A stretch of DNA of 62,517 nt from Sphingomonadaceae bacterium. Lineage in GTDB: Bacteria > Pseudomonadota > Alphaproteobacteria > Sphingomonadales > Sphingomonadaceae. The stretch is taken from NCBI GenBank assembly GCA_030147805.1, contig JASBUR010000042.1, positions 1-62,517 of the forward strand, given 5' to 3'. The notes under the pieces were generated by a model. That model was not told the origin of the DNA, ran no database searches, and saw only the letters and a list, made by a program, of their open reading frames with translations. Both the position numbers and the translations under genes were made by a program. Positions 25,064-32,290 of the stretch are shown piece by piece. Numbering within the stretch: position 1 is the first letter of the stretch; each line of letters begins with the position of its first letter.

Positions 25064-26767
25064 TCAGGCGGTGGCGGGGCGGGGACGCGCGCGGCGCGCG
25101 GCGCGGGCGGGGGCGGACTCGCCCGCGGCCTCGCCGGGGAAGTCGCCGAGCAGGTCGGGGCCGGTCGTCGACGGCGGCACCATCGGCGCCTCGTCGCGGA
25201 CGTCGCCGCGGATCGTGCGCCAGATGTTGTAGACCATGAACAGGCTGCCCAGCAGGTAGAGCGCCCCGCCGAGGCCGCGCACGACGTAGAAGGGGAACAT
25301 CGCCGACACGACCTCGGAGAAGCCGTACACGAGGAAGCCCTCGGCGTTATATTCGCGCCACATCAGCCCCTGCATGATGCCGGCGACCCACATCGACGCG
25401 GCGTAGAGGACGATGCCCGCCGTCGCGCACCAGAAGTGCCAGTTGATCATCCGGACGCTGTACAGCCGCTCGCGCGCCCAGAGCCGGGGCACCATGAAGT
25501 AGAGGCAGGCGAAGGTGATCATGCCGTTCCAGCCGAGCGCGCCCGAGTGGACGTGGCCGATCGTCCAGTCGGTATAGTGCGACAGCGAGTTGACCGACTT
25601 GATCGACATCATCGGCCCTTCGAAGGTCGACATGCCGTAGAAGGCGAGCGCCAGCACCATCATGCGGATGATCGGGTCGGTGCGGATCTTGTCCCAGGCG
25701 CCCGACAGCGTCATCAGCCCGTTGATCATGCCGCCCCAGCTCGGCATCCACAGCATGATCGAGAACACCATGCCGAGCGTCTGCGCCCAGTCGGGCAGCG
25801 CGGTGTAGTGGAGGTGGTGCGGACCCGCCCAGATGTACATGAAGATCAGCGACCAGAAGTGCACGATCGACAGCCGGTAGGAATAGATCGGCCGGTTCGC
25901 CTGCTTGGGCACGAAATAGTACATCATCGCCAGGAAGCCGGCGGTCAGGAAGAAGCCGACGGCATTGTGGCCGTACCACCATTGCGTCAGCGCATCCTGG
26001 ACACCCGAGAACAGCGAATAGCTCTTGCCGCTGAAGCCCACCGGCACCGCGAGATTGTTGACGACGTGCAGCATCGCCACGGTGACGATGAAGGCGAGAT
26101 AGAACCAGTTGGCGACGTAGATGTGCGGTTCCTGGCGCTTGACCAGCGTGCCGACGAACACCGCGAGATAGGCGACCCAGACGAGCGTCAGCCACAGGTC
26201 GACATACCATTCGGGCTCGGCATATTCGCGGCTCTGCGTGACGCCGAGCACATAGCCGGTGGCGGCGAGCACGATGAACAGCTGATAGCCCCAGAACACG
26301 AACCAGGCGGTGTTGCCGAAGGCGAGCCGCGCGCGGCAGGTGCGCTGGACGACGTAGAAGCTCGTCGCGATGAGCGCGTTGCCGCCGAAGGCGAAGATCA
26401 CCGCCGAGGTGTGCAGCGGCCGCAACCGCCCGAAGGTCGTATATTCGAAGCCGAGGTTGAGCGCCGGAACGGCGAGCTGCGCGGCGATGAACAGTCCGGC
26501 GAGGAAGCCGACGACTCCCCAGAAGATCGTGGCGATGACGCCGGCGCGCACGACGTCGTCCATGTAGCCCGCGGGCCGTGCGGGAACGAGCCATTCGCCC
26601 TTCGGCCCGAATTCGATGCGACGCAGCGTGACCGCGATCGCCGCCAGCGCCGCGGCGACGACGATGACGCCGTGGACGGCATAGGCGGTCTCGACCGCCT
26701 GGCTGGTGGCGACGAGCGCGAGCAGCGCGACCAGCAGATAGAGGCCGGCATGGTAGACGGAAGCCAT
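25064..26767 (-). CDS. ccoN: cbb3-type cytochrome c oxidase subunit I, catalytic
   Basis: 567 aa, about 13-14 membrane helices; the high-affinity terminal oxidase core. '[36 protein letters not shown]' (low-spin haem ligand His), '[26 protein letters not shown]' (CuB His), '[13 protein letters not shown]' (CuB His pair) and '[17 protein letters not shown]' (haem His ligands) are intact. A C-terminal extension ends in an Arg/Ala-rich tail. First gene of ccoNOQPGHIS; an FNR-type box at 26846-26859 gives a 44-nt leader at -41.5. Confidence 0.95.
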   Translation of the reverse strand: MASVYHAGLYLLVALLALVATSQAVETAYAVHGVIVVAAALAAIAVTLRRIEFGPKGEWLVPARPAGYMDDVVRAGVIATIFWGVVGFLAGLFIAAQLAVPALNLGFEYTTFGRLRPLHTSAVIFAFGGNALIATSFYVVQRTCRARLAFGNTAWFVFWGYQLFIVLAATGYVLGVTQSREYAEPEWYVDLWLTLVWVAYLAVFVGTLVKRQEPHIYVANWFYLAFIVTVAMLHVVNNLAVPVGFSGKSYSLFSGVQDALTQWWYGHNAVGFFLTAGFLAMMYYFVPKQANRPIYSYRLSIVHFWSLIFMYIWAGPHHLHYTALPDWAQTLGMVFSIMLWMPSWGGMINGLMTLSGAWDKIRTDPIIRMMVLALAFYGMSTFEGPMMSIKSVNSLSHYTDWTIGHVHSGALGWNGMITFACLYFMVPRLWARERLYSVRMINWHFWCATAGIVLYAASMWVAGIMQGLMWREYNAEGFLVYGFSEVVSAMFPFYVVRGLGGALYLLGSLFMVYNIWRTIRGDVRDEAPMVPPSTTGPDLLGDFPGEAAGESAPARAARRARPRPATA

Positions 26768-26845
26768 CGAAATCCCCCGGATTGAACCGACGCCCGACGG
26801 CGCCCTGTTTCGCCCCGCAGATGCGCGCCGCGCGCCGCCGCCGCA

Positions 26846-26859
26846 TTGACGGAGATCAA
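26846..26859. promoter_or_regulatory. FNR-type box between ccoN and the hemerythrin-like gene
   Basis: TTGACGGAGATCAA, one change from TTGAT-N4-ATCAA. Spacing fits activation of ccoN (start near 26811) and of the divergent gene (start near 26894, just before its Shine-Dalgarno). Confidence 0.72.
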
Positions 26860-26907
26860 AGCCGGCCGGCCGCGGCCCGCGCTATCGTCGCGCCAGAGGA
26901 GTGTCCT

Positions 26908-27357
26908 ATGTCCGCCGCGCCGCCGCCCCGTCTCGCCGACCTTGCGACCGCGCGCCGGCTGCGCGCGATCCACGATCAGCACGACCGGCTGGCGCTGCTG
27001 TGCGCCGAGCTCGAGGCGATCGCCGACGACCTGCCGCGCGCCTGCCCGCAGCGCTGCCGGCGTGCCGCCGATGCGCTCGGCACGCTCGTCCCCGAGCATC
27101 ATGCGAGCGAGATCGTCGTGCTGCGCGAGCTGCTGGCGGCGGACCGCCCCGACCTGGTCGACCGAATCGCGCGACAGCATGGCGAGGACGAGGGGCTGGC
27201 GGGCGAGATCGGGCATGCGCTCGAGCCGATCGTCGCCGGCGGCGCCGCCGACGCGCCCGAAACGCTCGGCTACATGCTGCGCTGCTTCTTCACCAGTTAC
27301 CGGCGCGCGATGCTCGTCGAGGAGCTGGCGATCCGCGCCGCCGCGCCGGCGGCATAG
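26908..27357 (+). CDS. Hemerythrin-like domain protein
   Basis: 149 aa, all-helical. Histidines and acids are spaced as in the four-helix hemerythrin fold: 'AIHDQHDRLALLCAELEAI', 'LVPEHHASEIVVLRELL', 'IARQHGEDEGLAGEIGHALEP' and 'YRRAMLVEELAI'. The di-iron assignment is inferred from these patterns. Such proteins bind O2 or NO or protect iron-sulfur centres. Start 26908 has AGAGGAG 5-6 nt upstream. It is divergent from ccoN, sharing an FNR-type box, and convergent with fnrL, 3 nt away. Confidence 0.72.
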   Translation: MSAAPPPRLADLATARRLRAIHDQHDRLALLCAELEAIADDLPRACPQRCRRAADALGTLVPEHHASEIVVLRELLAADRPDLVDRIARQHGEDEGLAGEIGHALEPIVAGGAADAPETLGYMLRCFFTSYRRAMLVEELAIRAAAPAA

Positions 27358-27360
27358 GAG

Positions 27361-28071
27361 CTAGGCGGCTTCGGCCCTCGCCTCGAGCGCCAGCGGCTTG
27401 AGGATCGTCACCTCACGCGTGCTCGGCAGCGCGATGACTCCGGCGGTCTTGAGCCGCGTCATCTGCCGGCTCACCGTCTCGATCGTCAGCCCGAGCACGT
27501 CGGCGATCTGGCCGCGGGTCAGCGGCAGCACATAGGTCGGCGGTCCGTCGGCGGCGCGGCCGGCGCAGCCTTCGGGCTTCAGCCGGTCGACGATGTTGAG
27601 CAGGAAGCTCGCGACCTTCTCCTCGGCGCTCTTGCGGCCGAGCAGCAGCATCCACTGCCGCGTGCGGTCGAGCTCGGCCATGGTGCGTTCGAGCAGCGAG
27701 CGTTCGAGCTTCTGGAAATCGTTGAGCGCCGCCTCGAACCCCTTGCGCGGGAAGACGCAGATATCGGCATCGGTGAGCGCGGTGCAGTCATAGTCGACTC
27801 GCACCGCGAACAGCCGGCCGAGGAAGTCGGCCGGATAGAGCAGCCCGACGATCTGCTCGCGGCCGTCGGCGGTCGAGGTCGACAGCTTGAGCACGCCCTC
27901 GACGACGTTGGCGAACACCAGGCTGTCGTCGCCGGCGAACTGCAGCGTTTGGCCCTTGGCGAGCTTCTGCCGGCGGCCGACGCGGTTGAGCCGGTCGAGC
28001 TCGTCGTCGTTCAGCGCCGCGCACAGCGCGGAGTCGCGGACGGCACAATCGGCGCAGGCATGGTTGACCAT
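27361..28071 (-). CDS. fnrL: FNR/FnrL-type oxygen-sensing transcription regulator
   Basis: 236 aa CRP/FNR family protein. The N-terminal 'HACADCAVRDSALC' gives Cys6, Cys9 and Cys17, which with Cys96 ('DYDCTAL') form the four expected ligands of an oxygen-labile [4Fe-4S] cluster. A cyclic-nucleotide-binding-like beta roll follows, then a dimer helix, and a helix-turn-helix with 'LTRGQIADVLGLTIETVSRQMTRLK'; the E-x2-S-R pattern recognises TTGAT half-sites. At least seven such boxes lie within about 19 kb, so this is probably their regulator. No box was seen in its own promoter region. Confidence 0.92.
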   Translation of the reverse strand: MVNHACADCAVRDSALCAALNDDELDRLNRVGRRQKLAKGQTLQFAGDDSLVFANVVEGVLKLSTSTADGREQIVGLLYPADFLGRLFAVRVDYDCTALTDADICVFPRKGFEAALNDFQKLERSLLERTMAELDRTRQWMLLLGRKSAEEKVASFLLNIVDRLKPEGCAGRAADGPPTYVLPLTRGQIADVLGLTIETVSRQMTRLKTAGVIALPSTREVTILKPLALEARAEAA

Positions 28072-28167
28072 AGGACCCTCGGAACGGCGAGGCCCTTGTA
28101 CACCCGATGGAAATTCCGAGATACCCCGGGAGATACCCTATGGTCTCGGCAGCGGCACCGTGCCGCG

Positions 28168-28623
28168 TCAGCGGCCGGTACGCAGCGCCTCGCGCAGTCG
28201 CTCGGCGCGGGCCTCGTAGCCGGCGGCATCGCCGAAGTCGGCGAAGGATTCGTAACGGTCATGGACGCCGGCGGGTGCGTCGCCGTGCTTGATCGGGCAC
28301 CAATATTGCTCGGTGCGCGCCGCGATCTCGCGCGCATAGGCGATGACGCCGTTGCTGTAGCCGCAATAGACGCAGTTGAGCCTGCCGACGGCATCGAGAT
28401 AGGGAAGGCGGTGGCGGTCAAGCCGCAGATAGTCGGCGCGGCGCACCCGCGGCACGCCGTACACGCGGAAGCAGACCTGCTGGAACAGCGTCGCCCACAG
28501 ATCGAGCAGCGCGATCGGCAGCAGCAGCGAATAGATGAGCGGCGCGGTGAGCAGGCTCAACCAGCGGCGCCGCACCGCCGGGGCGGCGGCAGGCGCGAGG
28601 CCGAGCGCGCGCGCCTCAGCCAT
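28168..28623 (-). CDS. Conserved membrane protein with Cys motif, function unknown
   Basis: 151 aa. One or two membrane helices ('LSLLTAPLIYSLLLPIALLDLWATLFQQVCFRVYG') followed by a conserved-looking 'GRLNCVYCGYSNGVIAYAREIAARTEQYWCPIKHGD', with a CxxC and a third Cys that could bind metal. I have seen this arrangement in hypothetical proteins but know no function. Its start overlaps the DksA-like gene stop by 8 nt; together with the 46-aa gene they form a unit downstream of two FNR-type boxes. Confidence 0.75.
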   Translation of the reverse strand: MAEARALGLAPAAAPAVRRRWLSLLTAPLIYSLLLPIALLDLWATLFQQVCFRVYGVPRVRRADYLRLDRHRLPYLDAVGRLNCVYCGYSNGVIAYAREIAARTEQYWCPIKHGDAPAGVHDRYESFADFGDAAGYEARAERLREALRTGR

Positions 28624-28975
28624 GCGCCGCCCCCGCGCGCGCCTCGCACGCCGCGCAGCGCCGCGCGGTCGGCAGCGCGCGCAGCCGCGCCTCGGCAATC
28701 GGTTCGCCGCAGTCGAGGCAGCGGCCATAGCGGCCTGCCGCGATGCGCTCGAGCGCCGCCTCGGCCTCGGACAGCTTGTCGCGCAGCGCCGCCTCGATCG
28801 CTGCATCGACCTCGTCGCCTTCGGCGGCGAGCGCCTGCTCGCCGAGATCGGGGTCGCGCGGGGCGAGCCTGGCGGCTTCGAGCCGGTCGAGCCGCCGCCG
28901 CAGCTGCAGGATGTGCGGCACGAGCCGCGCCCAGGCCATCTCGCCGGTCGCGGGGGTGGCGTCGTTCGCCTGCAT
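28616..28975 (-). CDS. DksA/TraR-type C4 zinc-finger protein
   Basis: 119 aa from ATG 28975, with AAGGAG 7 nt upstream. A coiled-coil N-terminal half ('LVPHILQLRRRLDRLEAARLA', 'DEVDAAIEAALRDKLSEAEAALERIAAGRYGRCLDCG') is followed by the Cx2C-x17-Cx2C zinc finger ('CLDCGEPIAEARLRALPTA' to 'CAACE'). DksA-like proteins bind in the RNA polymerase secondary channel; this short relative may retune transcription when oxygen is low. The DxxDxA coil tip of true DksA is not evident, so the activity may differ. Confidence 0.85.
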   Translation of the reverse strand: MQANDATPATGEMAWARLVPHILQLRRRLDRLEAARLAPRDPDLGEQALAAEGDEVDAAIEAALRDKLSEAEAALERIAAGRYGRCLDCGEPIAEARLRALPTARRCAACEARAGAAHG

Positions 28976-28991
28976 CGTCGGCTCCTTGGTC

Positions 28992-29132
28992 TCAGGCGAA
29001 CAGGTCATGGTCGTCGCACGGCAGCTCGTCGGCGGCGATGGCGGCGTGCGCCGTCGCGGCACCGAACCAGAAGTCGAGCCAGGCGCGGCTCGCGACGATC
29101 GGCCAGTAGCAGCAGGCCCATAGCTCGGTCAT
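28992..29132 (-). CDS. Small 46-aa protein of unknown function
   Basis: ATG 29132 has GAGGAGA 9 nt upstream, a stronger site than many neighbours. The peptide begins 'MTELWACCYWPIVASRAWLDF' in style, is rich in Trp, Cys and Ala, and ends in an acidic 'DELPCDDHDLFA'. No family recognised. It is the first gene after the double FNR-type boxes at 29248 and 29271 and is 16 nt before the DksA-like gene, so co-transcription is likely. The strong Shine-Dalgarno and position make it a plausible real gene. Confidence 0.55.
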   Translation of the reverse strand: MTELWACCYWPIVASRAWLDFWFGAATAHAAIAADELPCDDHDLFA

Positions 29133-29247
29133 GACGCGATCTCCTCGTCCTCAGCGGGGACTGGCGCGGCCGATCGCCCCGGGATGGCTCGGGAGAAGCC
29201 GGCAACCGGCCGCAGTCCGACGATCGCGCATCGCGGCGCGCGCCGCA

Positions 29248-29261
29248 TTGATCGAGGTCAA
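29248..29261. promoter_or_regulatory. FNR-type box 1 between the DksA-like operon and the monooxygenase
   Basis: TTGATCGAGGTCAA matches TTGAT-N4-RTCAA. With the next box it makes a pair whose centres are 23 nt apart. For the monooxygenase it predicts a start near 29296; for the leftward operon near 29213. Confidence 0.68.
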
Positions 29262-29270
29262 TTCGCGACT

Positions 29271-29284
29271 TTGACCGGCATCAA
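29271..29284. promoter_or_regulatory. FNR-type box 2 between the DksA-like operon and the monooxygenase
   Basis: TTGACCGGCATCAA, one change from the consensus. At -41.5 it gives a monooxygenase start near 29319 (24-nt leader) and a leftward start near 29236. Confidence 0.65.
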
Positions 29285-29342
29285 TGCGCGCCGTCCGCCC
29301 GCGGCCGACGCTGCGCCCGCCACGACGCCCGGAGCCCCGACG

Positions 29343-30872
29343 ATGCCTCTCACTGCCGCCCCCGCCGCCCCCGCCGCCCCCGCCGCCGACGCCGCTGCCG
29401 ACCATGTCGACGTGCTGATCGTCGGCGCCGGCATCTCGGGGATCGGCGCCGCCTTCCACCTGCAGCAGCAATGCCCGGGCAAGAGCTTCGTCATCCTCGA
29501 CGCGCTCGACGGCATCGGCGGGACCTGGCGAACGCATGTCTACCCGGGCATCCGCTCGGACAGCGACCTCTATACCTTCGGCTATCGCTTCAAGCCGTGG
29601 GTCGGCGCGCCGATCGCCACCGCCGACGAGATATTGCGCTACCTGGCCGAGGTGATCGACGAGAACGACCTCGCCCGGCACATCCGCTATCGCCACCGCG
29701 TGCGAAGCGCGCGCTGGTCGAGCGACGACGCGCGCTGGACGCTCGAGGTCGACGCCGGCGGCACGCTGCGGCGCTTCACCGCCAATTTCCTGTGGATGTG
29801 CCAGGGCTATTACCGGCACGACGCGGGCTATACCCCCGACTGGCCCGGCATGGCGGATTTCAAGGGGCAGATCGTTCACCCGCAGACCTGGCCCCAGGAG
29901 CTCGATCTTAGCGACAAGCGCGTCGTCTGCATCGGCTCGGGCGCGACCGCGGCGACGCTGGTGCCGGCGATCGCCGGCGATTGCGCGCACGTCACGCTGC
30001 TGCAGCGCTCGCCGACCTATTTCGTGCCCGGTCGCAACGAGAATGAGCTCGCCGACCAGCTGCGCGCGCTCGACGTCGATCCGGCGTGGATCCACGAGAT
30101 CGTGCGCCGCAAGATCCTGCACGACCAGGCCGAGCTCACCCGCCGCTCGTTCGAGGAGCCCGAGGCGGTGCGCGCCGAGCTGCTCGACGGGGTGCGCGCC
30201 TTCCTCGGCGACGCGCTGGTGCGCGACCATTTCACCCCGCGCTACCGGCCGTGGCAGCAGCGGCTGGCGTTCGTGCCCGACGGCGACCTGTTCCAGGGCA
30301 TCGCCGCCGGCAAGGCGTCGGTGGTCACCGACGAGATCGAGCGTTTCACCCCGACGGGGATCCGGCTCACGTCGGGCCGCGAGCTCGACGCCGACGTCGT
30401 CATCACCGCGACGGGGTTCGAGCTCAGCATCCTCGGCGACATCGATTTCGCGGTCGACGGCCGACCGGTCGATTTCGCGCAGACGGTGACCTACCGCGGC
30501 ATGATGTTCACCGGTGTGCCCAACCTCGTGTGGATCTTCGGCTATTTCCGCGCCAGCTGGACCTTGCGCGTCGACCTCGTCGCCGACTTCGTCTGCCGGC
30601 TGCTCAACCATATGGACGCGCGCGGCGCGCGCCGCGTCGAGGTGGCGCTGCGCGCCGAGGACCGCGACATGCCGCTGCTGCCGTGGATCGACCCCGGCAA
30701 TTTCAATCCCGGCTATCTGATGCGATCGATGGACCGGCTGCCCCGGCGCGGTGACAAGCCCGAATGGCAGCACACGCAGGATTATTGGCGCGAACGCAGC
30801 GAGCTGCCGGCGATCGACCTCGACGGCCCCGAGTTCCGCTACGACCGCCTCGCGGCGGACAAGGCGGCTTGA
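29343..30872 (+). CDS. FAD-dependent Baeyer-Villiger-type monooxygenase
   Basis: 509 aa from ATG 29343 after an Ala/Pro-rich start. The first FAD motif 'DVLIVGAGISGIGAAFHLQ', then 'GGTWRTHVYPGIRSDSDLYTFGYRFKPW', the BVMO fingerprint FxGxxxHxxxWP ('FKGQIVHPQTWP'), a second Rossmann motif 'VVCIGSGATAATLVPAIA', and 'DVVITATGFEL' are all in place. It would use NADPH, FAD and O2 to oxidise a ketone or other soft nucleophile. Substrate unknown. Two FNR-type boxes lie upstream, unusual for an oxygen-using enzyme. Confidence 0.9.
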   Translation: MPLTAAPAAPAAPAADAAADHVDVLIVGAGISGIGAAFHLQQQCPGKSFVILDALDGIGGTWRTHVYPGIRSDSDLYTFGYRFKPWVGAPIATADEILRYLAEVIDENDLARHIRYRHRVRSARWSSDDARWTLEVDAGGTLRRFTANFLWMCQGYYRHDAGYTPDWPGMADFKGQIVHPQTWPQELDLSDKRVVCIGSGATAATLVPAIAGDCAHVTLLQRSPTYFVPGRNENELADQLRALDVDPAWIHEIVRRKILHDQAELTRRSFEEPEAVRAELLDGVRAFLGDALVRDHFTPRYRPWQQRLAFVPDGDLFQGIAAGKASVVTDEIERFTPTGIRLTSGRELDADVVITATGFELSILGDIDFAVDGRPVDFAQTVTYRGMMFTGVPNLVWIFGYFRASWTLRVDLVADFVCRLLNHMDARGARRVEVALRAEDRDMPLLPWIDPGNFNPGYLMRSMDRLPRRGDKPEWQHTQDYWRERSELPAIDLDGPEFRYDRLAADKAA

Positions 30873-30875
30873 CAC

Positions 30876-30929
30876 TTCGATAGATATCGAATAGTTCGAC
30901 TCTTATCGAAGTATTCGAGGAGTGTCGAA
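30876..30929 (+). promoter_or_regulatory. Three tandem 16-bp palindromes: arsR operators
   Basis: Copies start at 30876 (TTCGATAGATATCGAA, perfect 6-4-6), 30895 (TTCGACTCTTATCGAA) and 30914 (TTCGAGGAGTGTCGAA), an exact 19-nt period. The third covers the Shine-Dalgarno and reaches the first base of the arsR ATG, so ArsR binding would block both transcription and ribosome access. Assigned to ArsR from position and symmetry. Confidence 0.75.
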
Positions 30930-31267
30930 TGGAACAGCAGGTCGCCGTCGAGGCGCTCGGCGCACTGGCGCAGGAGGCACGGCTCACCGTGTTCCGGCTG
31001 CTGGTCAAGGCCGGGCCGGGCGGCATGACCGCCGGCGACATCGCCGCCGCGGTCGGCCTCGCCGCCTCGACGATGTCGCATCATCTCGGCGCGCTCGAAC
31101 GCGCCGGCCTCGCCCGCTCGCGGCGCGACGGCCGCACCGTGGTCTATGCCGCCGACTATGAGGGCACGCGCCGGCTGCTCGCCTTCCTGATGGAGGATTG
31201 CTGCCAGGGCCGCCCCGAAATCTGCGGCACCGGGCTCGCGCCCGCCGCCGCCTACCCCGCCTGTTGA
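30929..31267 (+). CDS. arsR: Arsenic-responsive ArsR family repressor
   Basis: 112 aa winged-helix repressor. 'ALGALAQEARLTVFRLLVKAGPGGMTAGDIAAAVGLAASTMSHHLGALERAGL' is the helix-turn-helix, followed by the beta wing 'RDGRTVVYAADY'. As(III) ligands are probably C-terminal: Cys91, Cys92 and Cys99 in 'EDCCQGRPEIC', resembling the AfArsR-type site rather than the E. coli alpha-3 site. First gene of arsR-arsI-arsC-acr3, with its operators directly upstream. Confidence 0.92.
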   Translation: MEQQVAVEALGALAQEARLTVFRLLVKAGPGGMTAGDIAAAVGLAASTMSHHLGALERAGLARSRRDGRTVVYAADYEGTRRLLAFLMEDCCQGRPEICGTGLAPAAAYPAC

Positions 31268-31283
31268 GAGAGGAGCCCGTGCC

Positions 31284-31772
31284 ATGAAGCGCCTGCACGT
31301 CCATGTCAGCGTCGAGAATCTCGACCAGTCGATCGCCTTCTATTCGACGCTGTTCGCCGCGCCGCCGACGGTGACCAAGCCCGACTATGCCAAGTGGATG
31401 GTCGAGGACCCGCGCGTCAACTTCGCCATCTCGACCGGCCAGCATGCGACGCGCGGCATCGAGCATCTCGGCATCCAGGTCGACGATCGCGACGAGCTCG
31501 CCGAGGTCTATGCCCGGCTCGACGCCGCCGGCCGCCCGGTGCTCGACGAGGGCGCGACGACCTGCTGCTACGCCAGGTCGGAGAAGTCGTGGATCGCCGA
31601 CCCGCAGGGCGTGGTGTGGGAGACCTTCCACACCACCGGCGACAGCACCGACTATGGCAGCGGCCCGTCGCCCGACGCGGTGCGCGCCGCCTCGGACGCC
31701 GCTGCCGAGGGCAATTGCTGCGCGCCGGCGATGCCCGCGCCGGCCCCCGCCGCCGTCTCCTGCTGCGGGTGA
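31284..31772 (+). CDS. arsI: ArsI-like C-As lyase / CadI family glyoxalase-fold protein
   Basis: 162 aa VOC-fold dioxygenase. 'MKRLHVHVSVENLDQSIAFYSTLF' is the fold start; 'IEHLGIQVDD' and 'WETFHT' give metal-binding His and Glu; the vicinal cysteines in 'GATTCCYARSEKSWIADPQG' are the As(III)-binding hallmark of ArsI. The Cys-rich tail ('GNCCAP', 'SCCG') is common in this family. ArsI removes the methyl or aryl group from trivalent organoarsenicals using Fe(II) and O2. Gap to arsR is 16 nt. Confidence 0.85.
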   Translation: MKRLHVHVSVENLDQSIAFYSTLFAAPPTVTKPDYAKWMVEDPRVNFAISTGQHATRGIEHLGIQVDDRDELAEVYARLDAAGRPVLDEGATTCCYARSEKSWIADPQGVVWETFHTTGDSTDYGSGPSPDAVRAASDAAAEGNCCAPAMPAPAPAAVSCCG

Positions 31773-31777
31773 CGGCG

Positions 31778-32290
31778 ATGACCGAGCGCGTCTACAACGT
31801 CCTCTTCCTGTGCACCGGAAATTCGGCGCGCTCGATCCTCGCCGAGGCGATCCTGCAGCGCGAGGGCGCGGGCCGCTTCCGCGCCTTCAGCGCCGGCAGC
31901 TTCCCCAAGGGCGAGGTGCATCCGGTCAGCCTCGACGTGTTGCGCAGCCTCAACCACAAGGTCGAGGGCCTGCGGTCGAAATCCTGGGACGAATTCTCGG
32001 GCCCCGACGCGCCGCCGCTCGATTTCGTGTTCACCGTCTGCGACAACGCGGCCGGCGAGGTCTGCCCGGTGTGGCCCGGCCAGCCGATGACCGCGCATTG
32101 GGGGATTCCCGACCCCGCCGCGGTCACGGGAAGCGACGCCGAGGTCCATGCCGCCTTCTTCGACGCCTACCGCATGCTGCGCAACCGCATCGCGCTGTTC
32201 ACCGCGCTGCCGCTCGCCTCGATCGACCGGATGAGCCTGCAGGCCAAGCTCAGCGCGATCGGCACCGCCGGGGCGGCCGATGGCGACTGA
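31778..32290 (+). CDS. arsC: Arsenate reductase, low-molecular-weight phosphatase type
   Basis: 170 aa. 'NVLFLCTGNSARSILAEAIL' is the Cx2Nx2RS-like P-loop with the catalytic Cys; 'TVCDNAAGEVCPVWPG' holds the two Cys of the thioredoxin-coupled relay; 'HWGIPDPA' is the general-acid Asp. It reduces As(V) to As(III) for export by Acr3. Start ATG 31778 is 5 nt after the arsI stop; the open frame further upstream overlaps arsI and is a shadow. Its 3' end overlaps acr3 by 11 nt. Confidence 0.93.
   Translation: MTERVYNVLFLCTGNSARSILAEAILQREGAGRFRAFSAGSFPKGEVHPVSLDVLRSLNHKVEGLRSKSWDEFSGPDAPPLDFVFTVCDNAAGEVCPVWPGQPMTAHWGIPDPAAVTGSDAEVHAAFFDAYRMLRNRIALFTALPLASIDRMSLQAKLSAIGTAGAADGD

Noticed and set aside
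22168..25232. Long plus-strand frames across the cco genes
   Set aside because: Antisense to well-supported ccoG/ccoP/ccoO genes, no protein features.
28072..28167. FNR box for autoregulation in the fnrL promoter
   Set aside because: No TTGAT-N4-ATCAA-like sequence seen in this short region.
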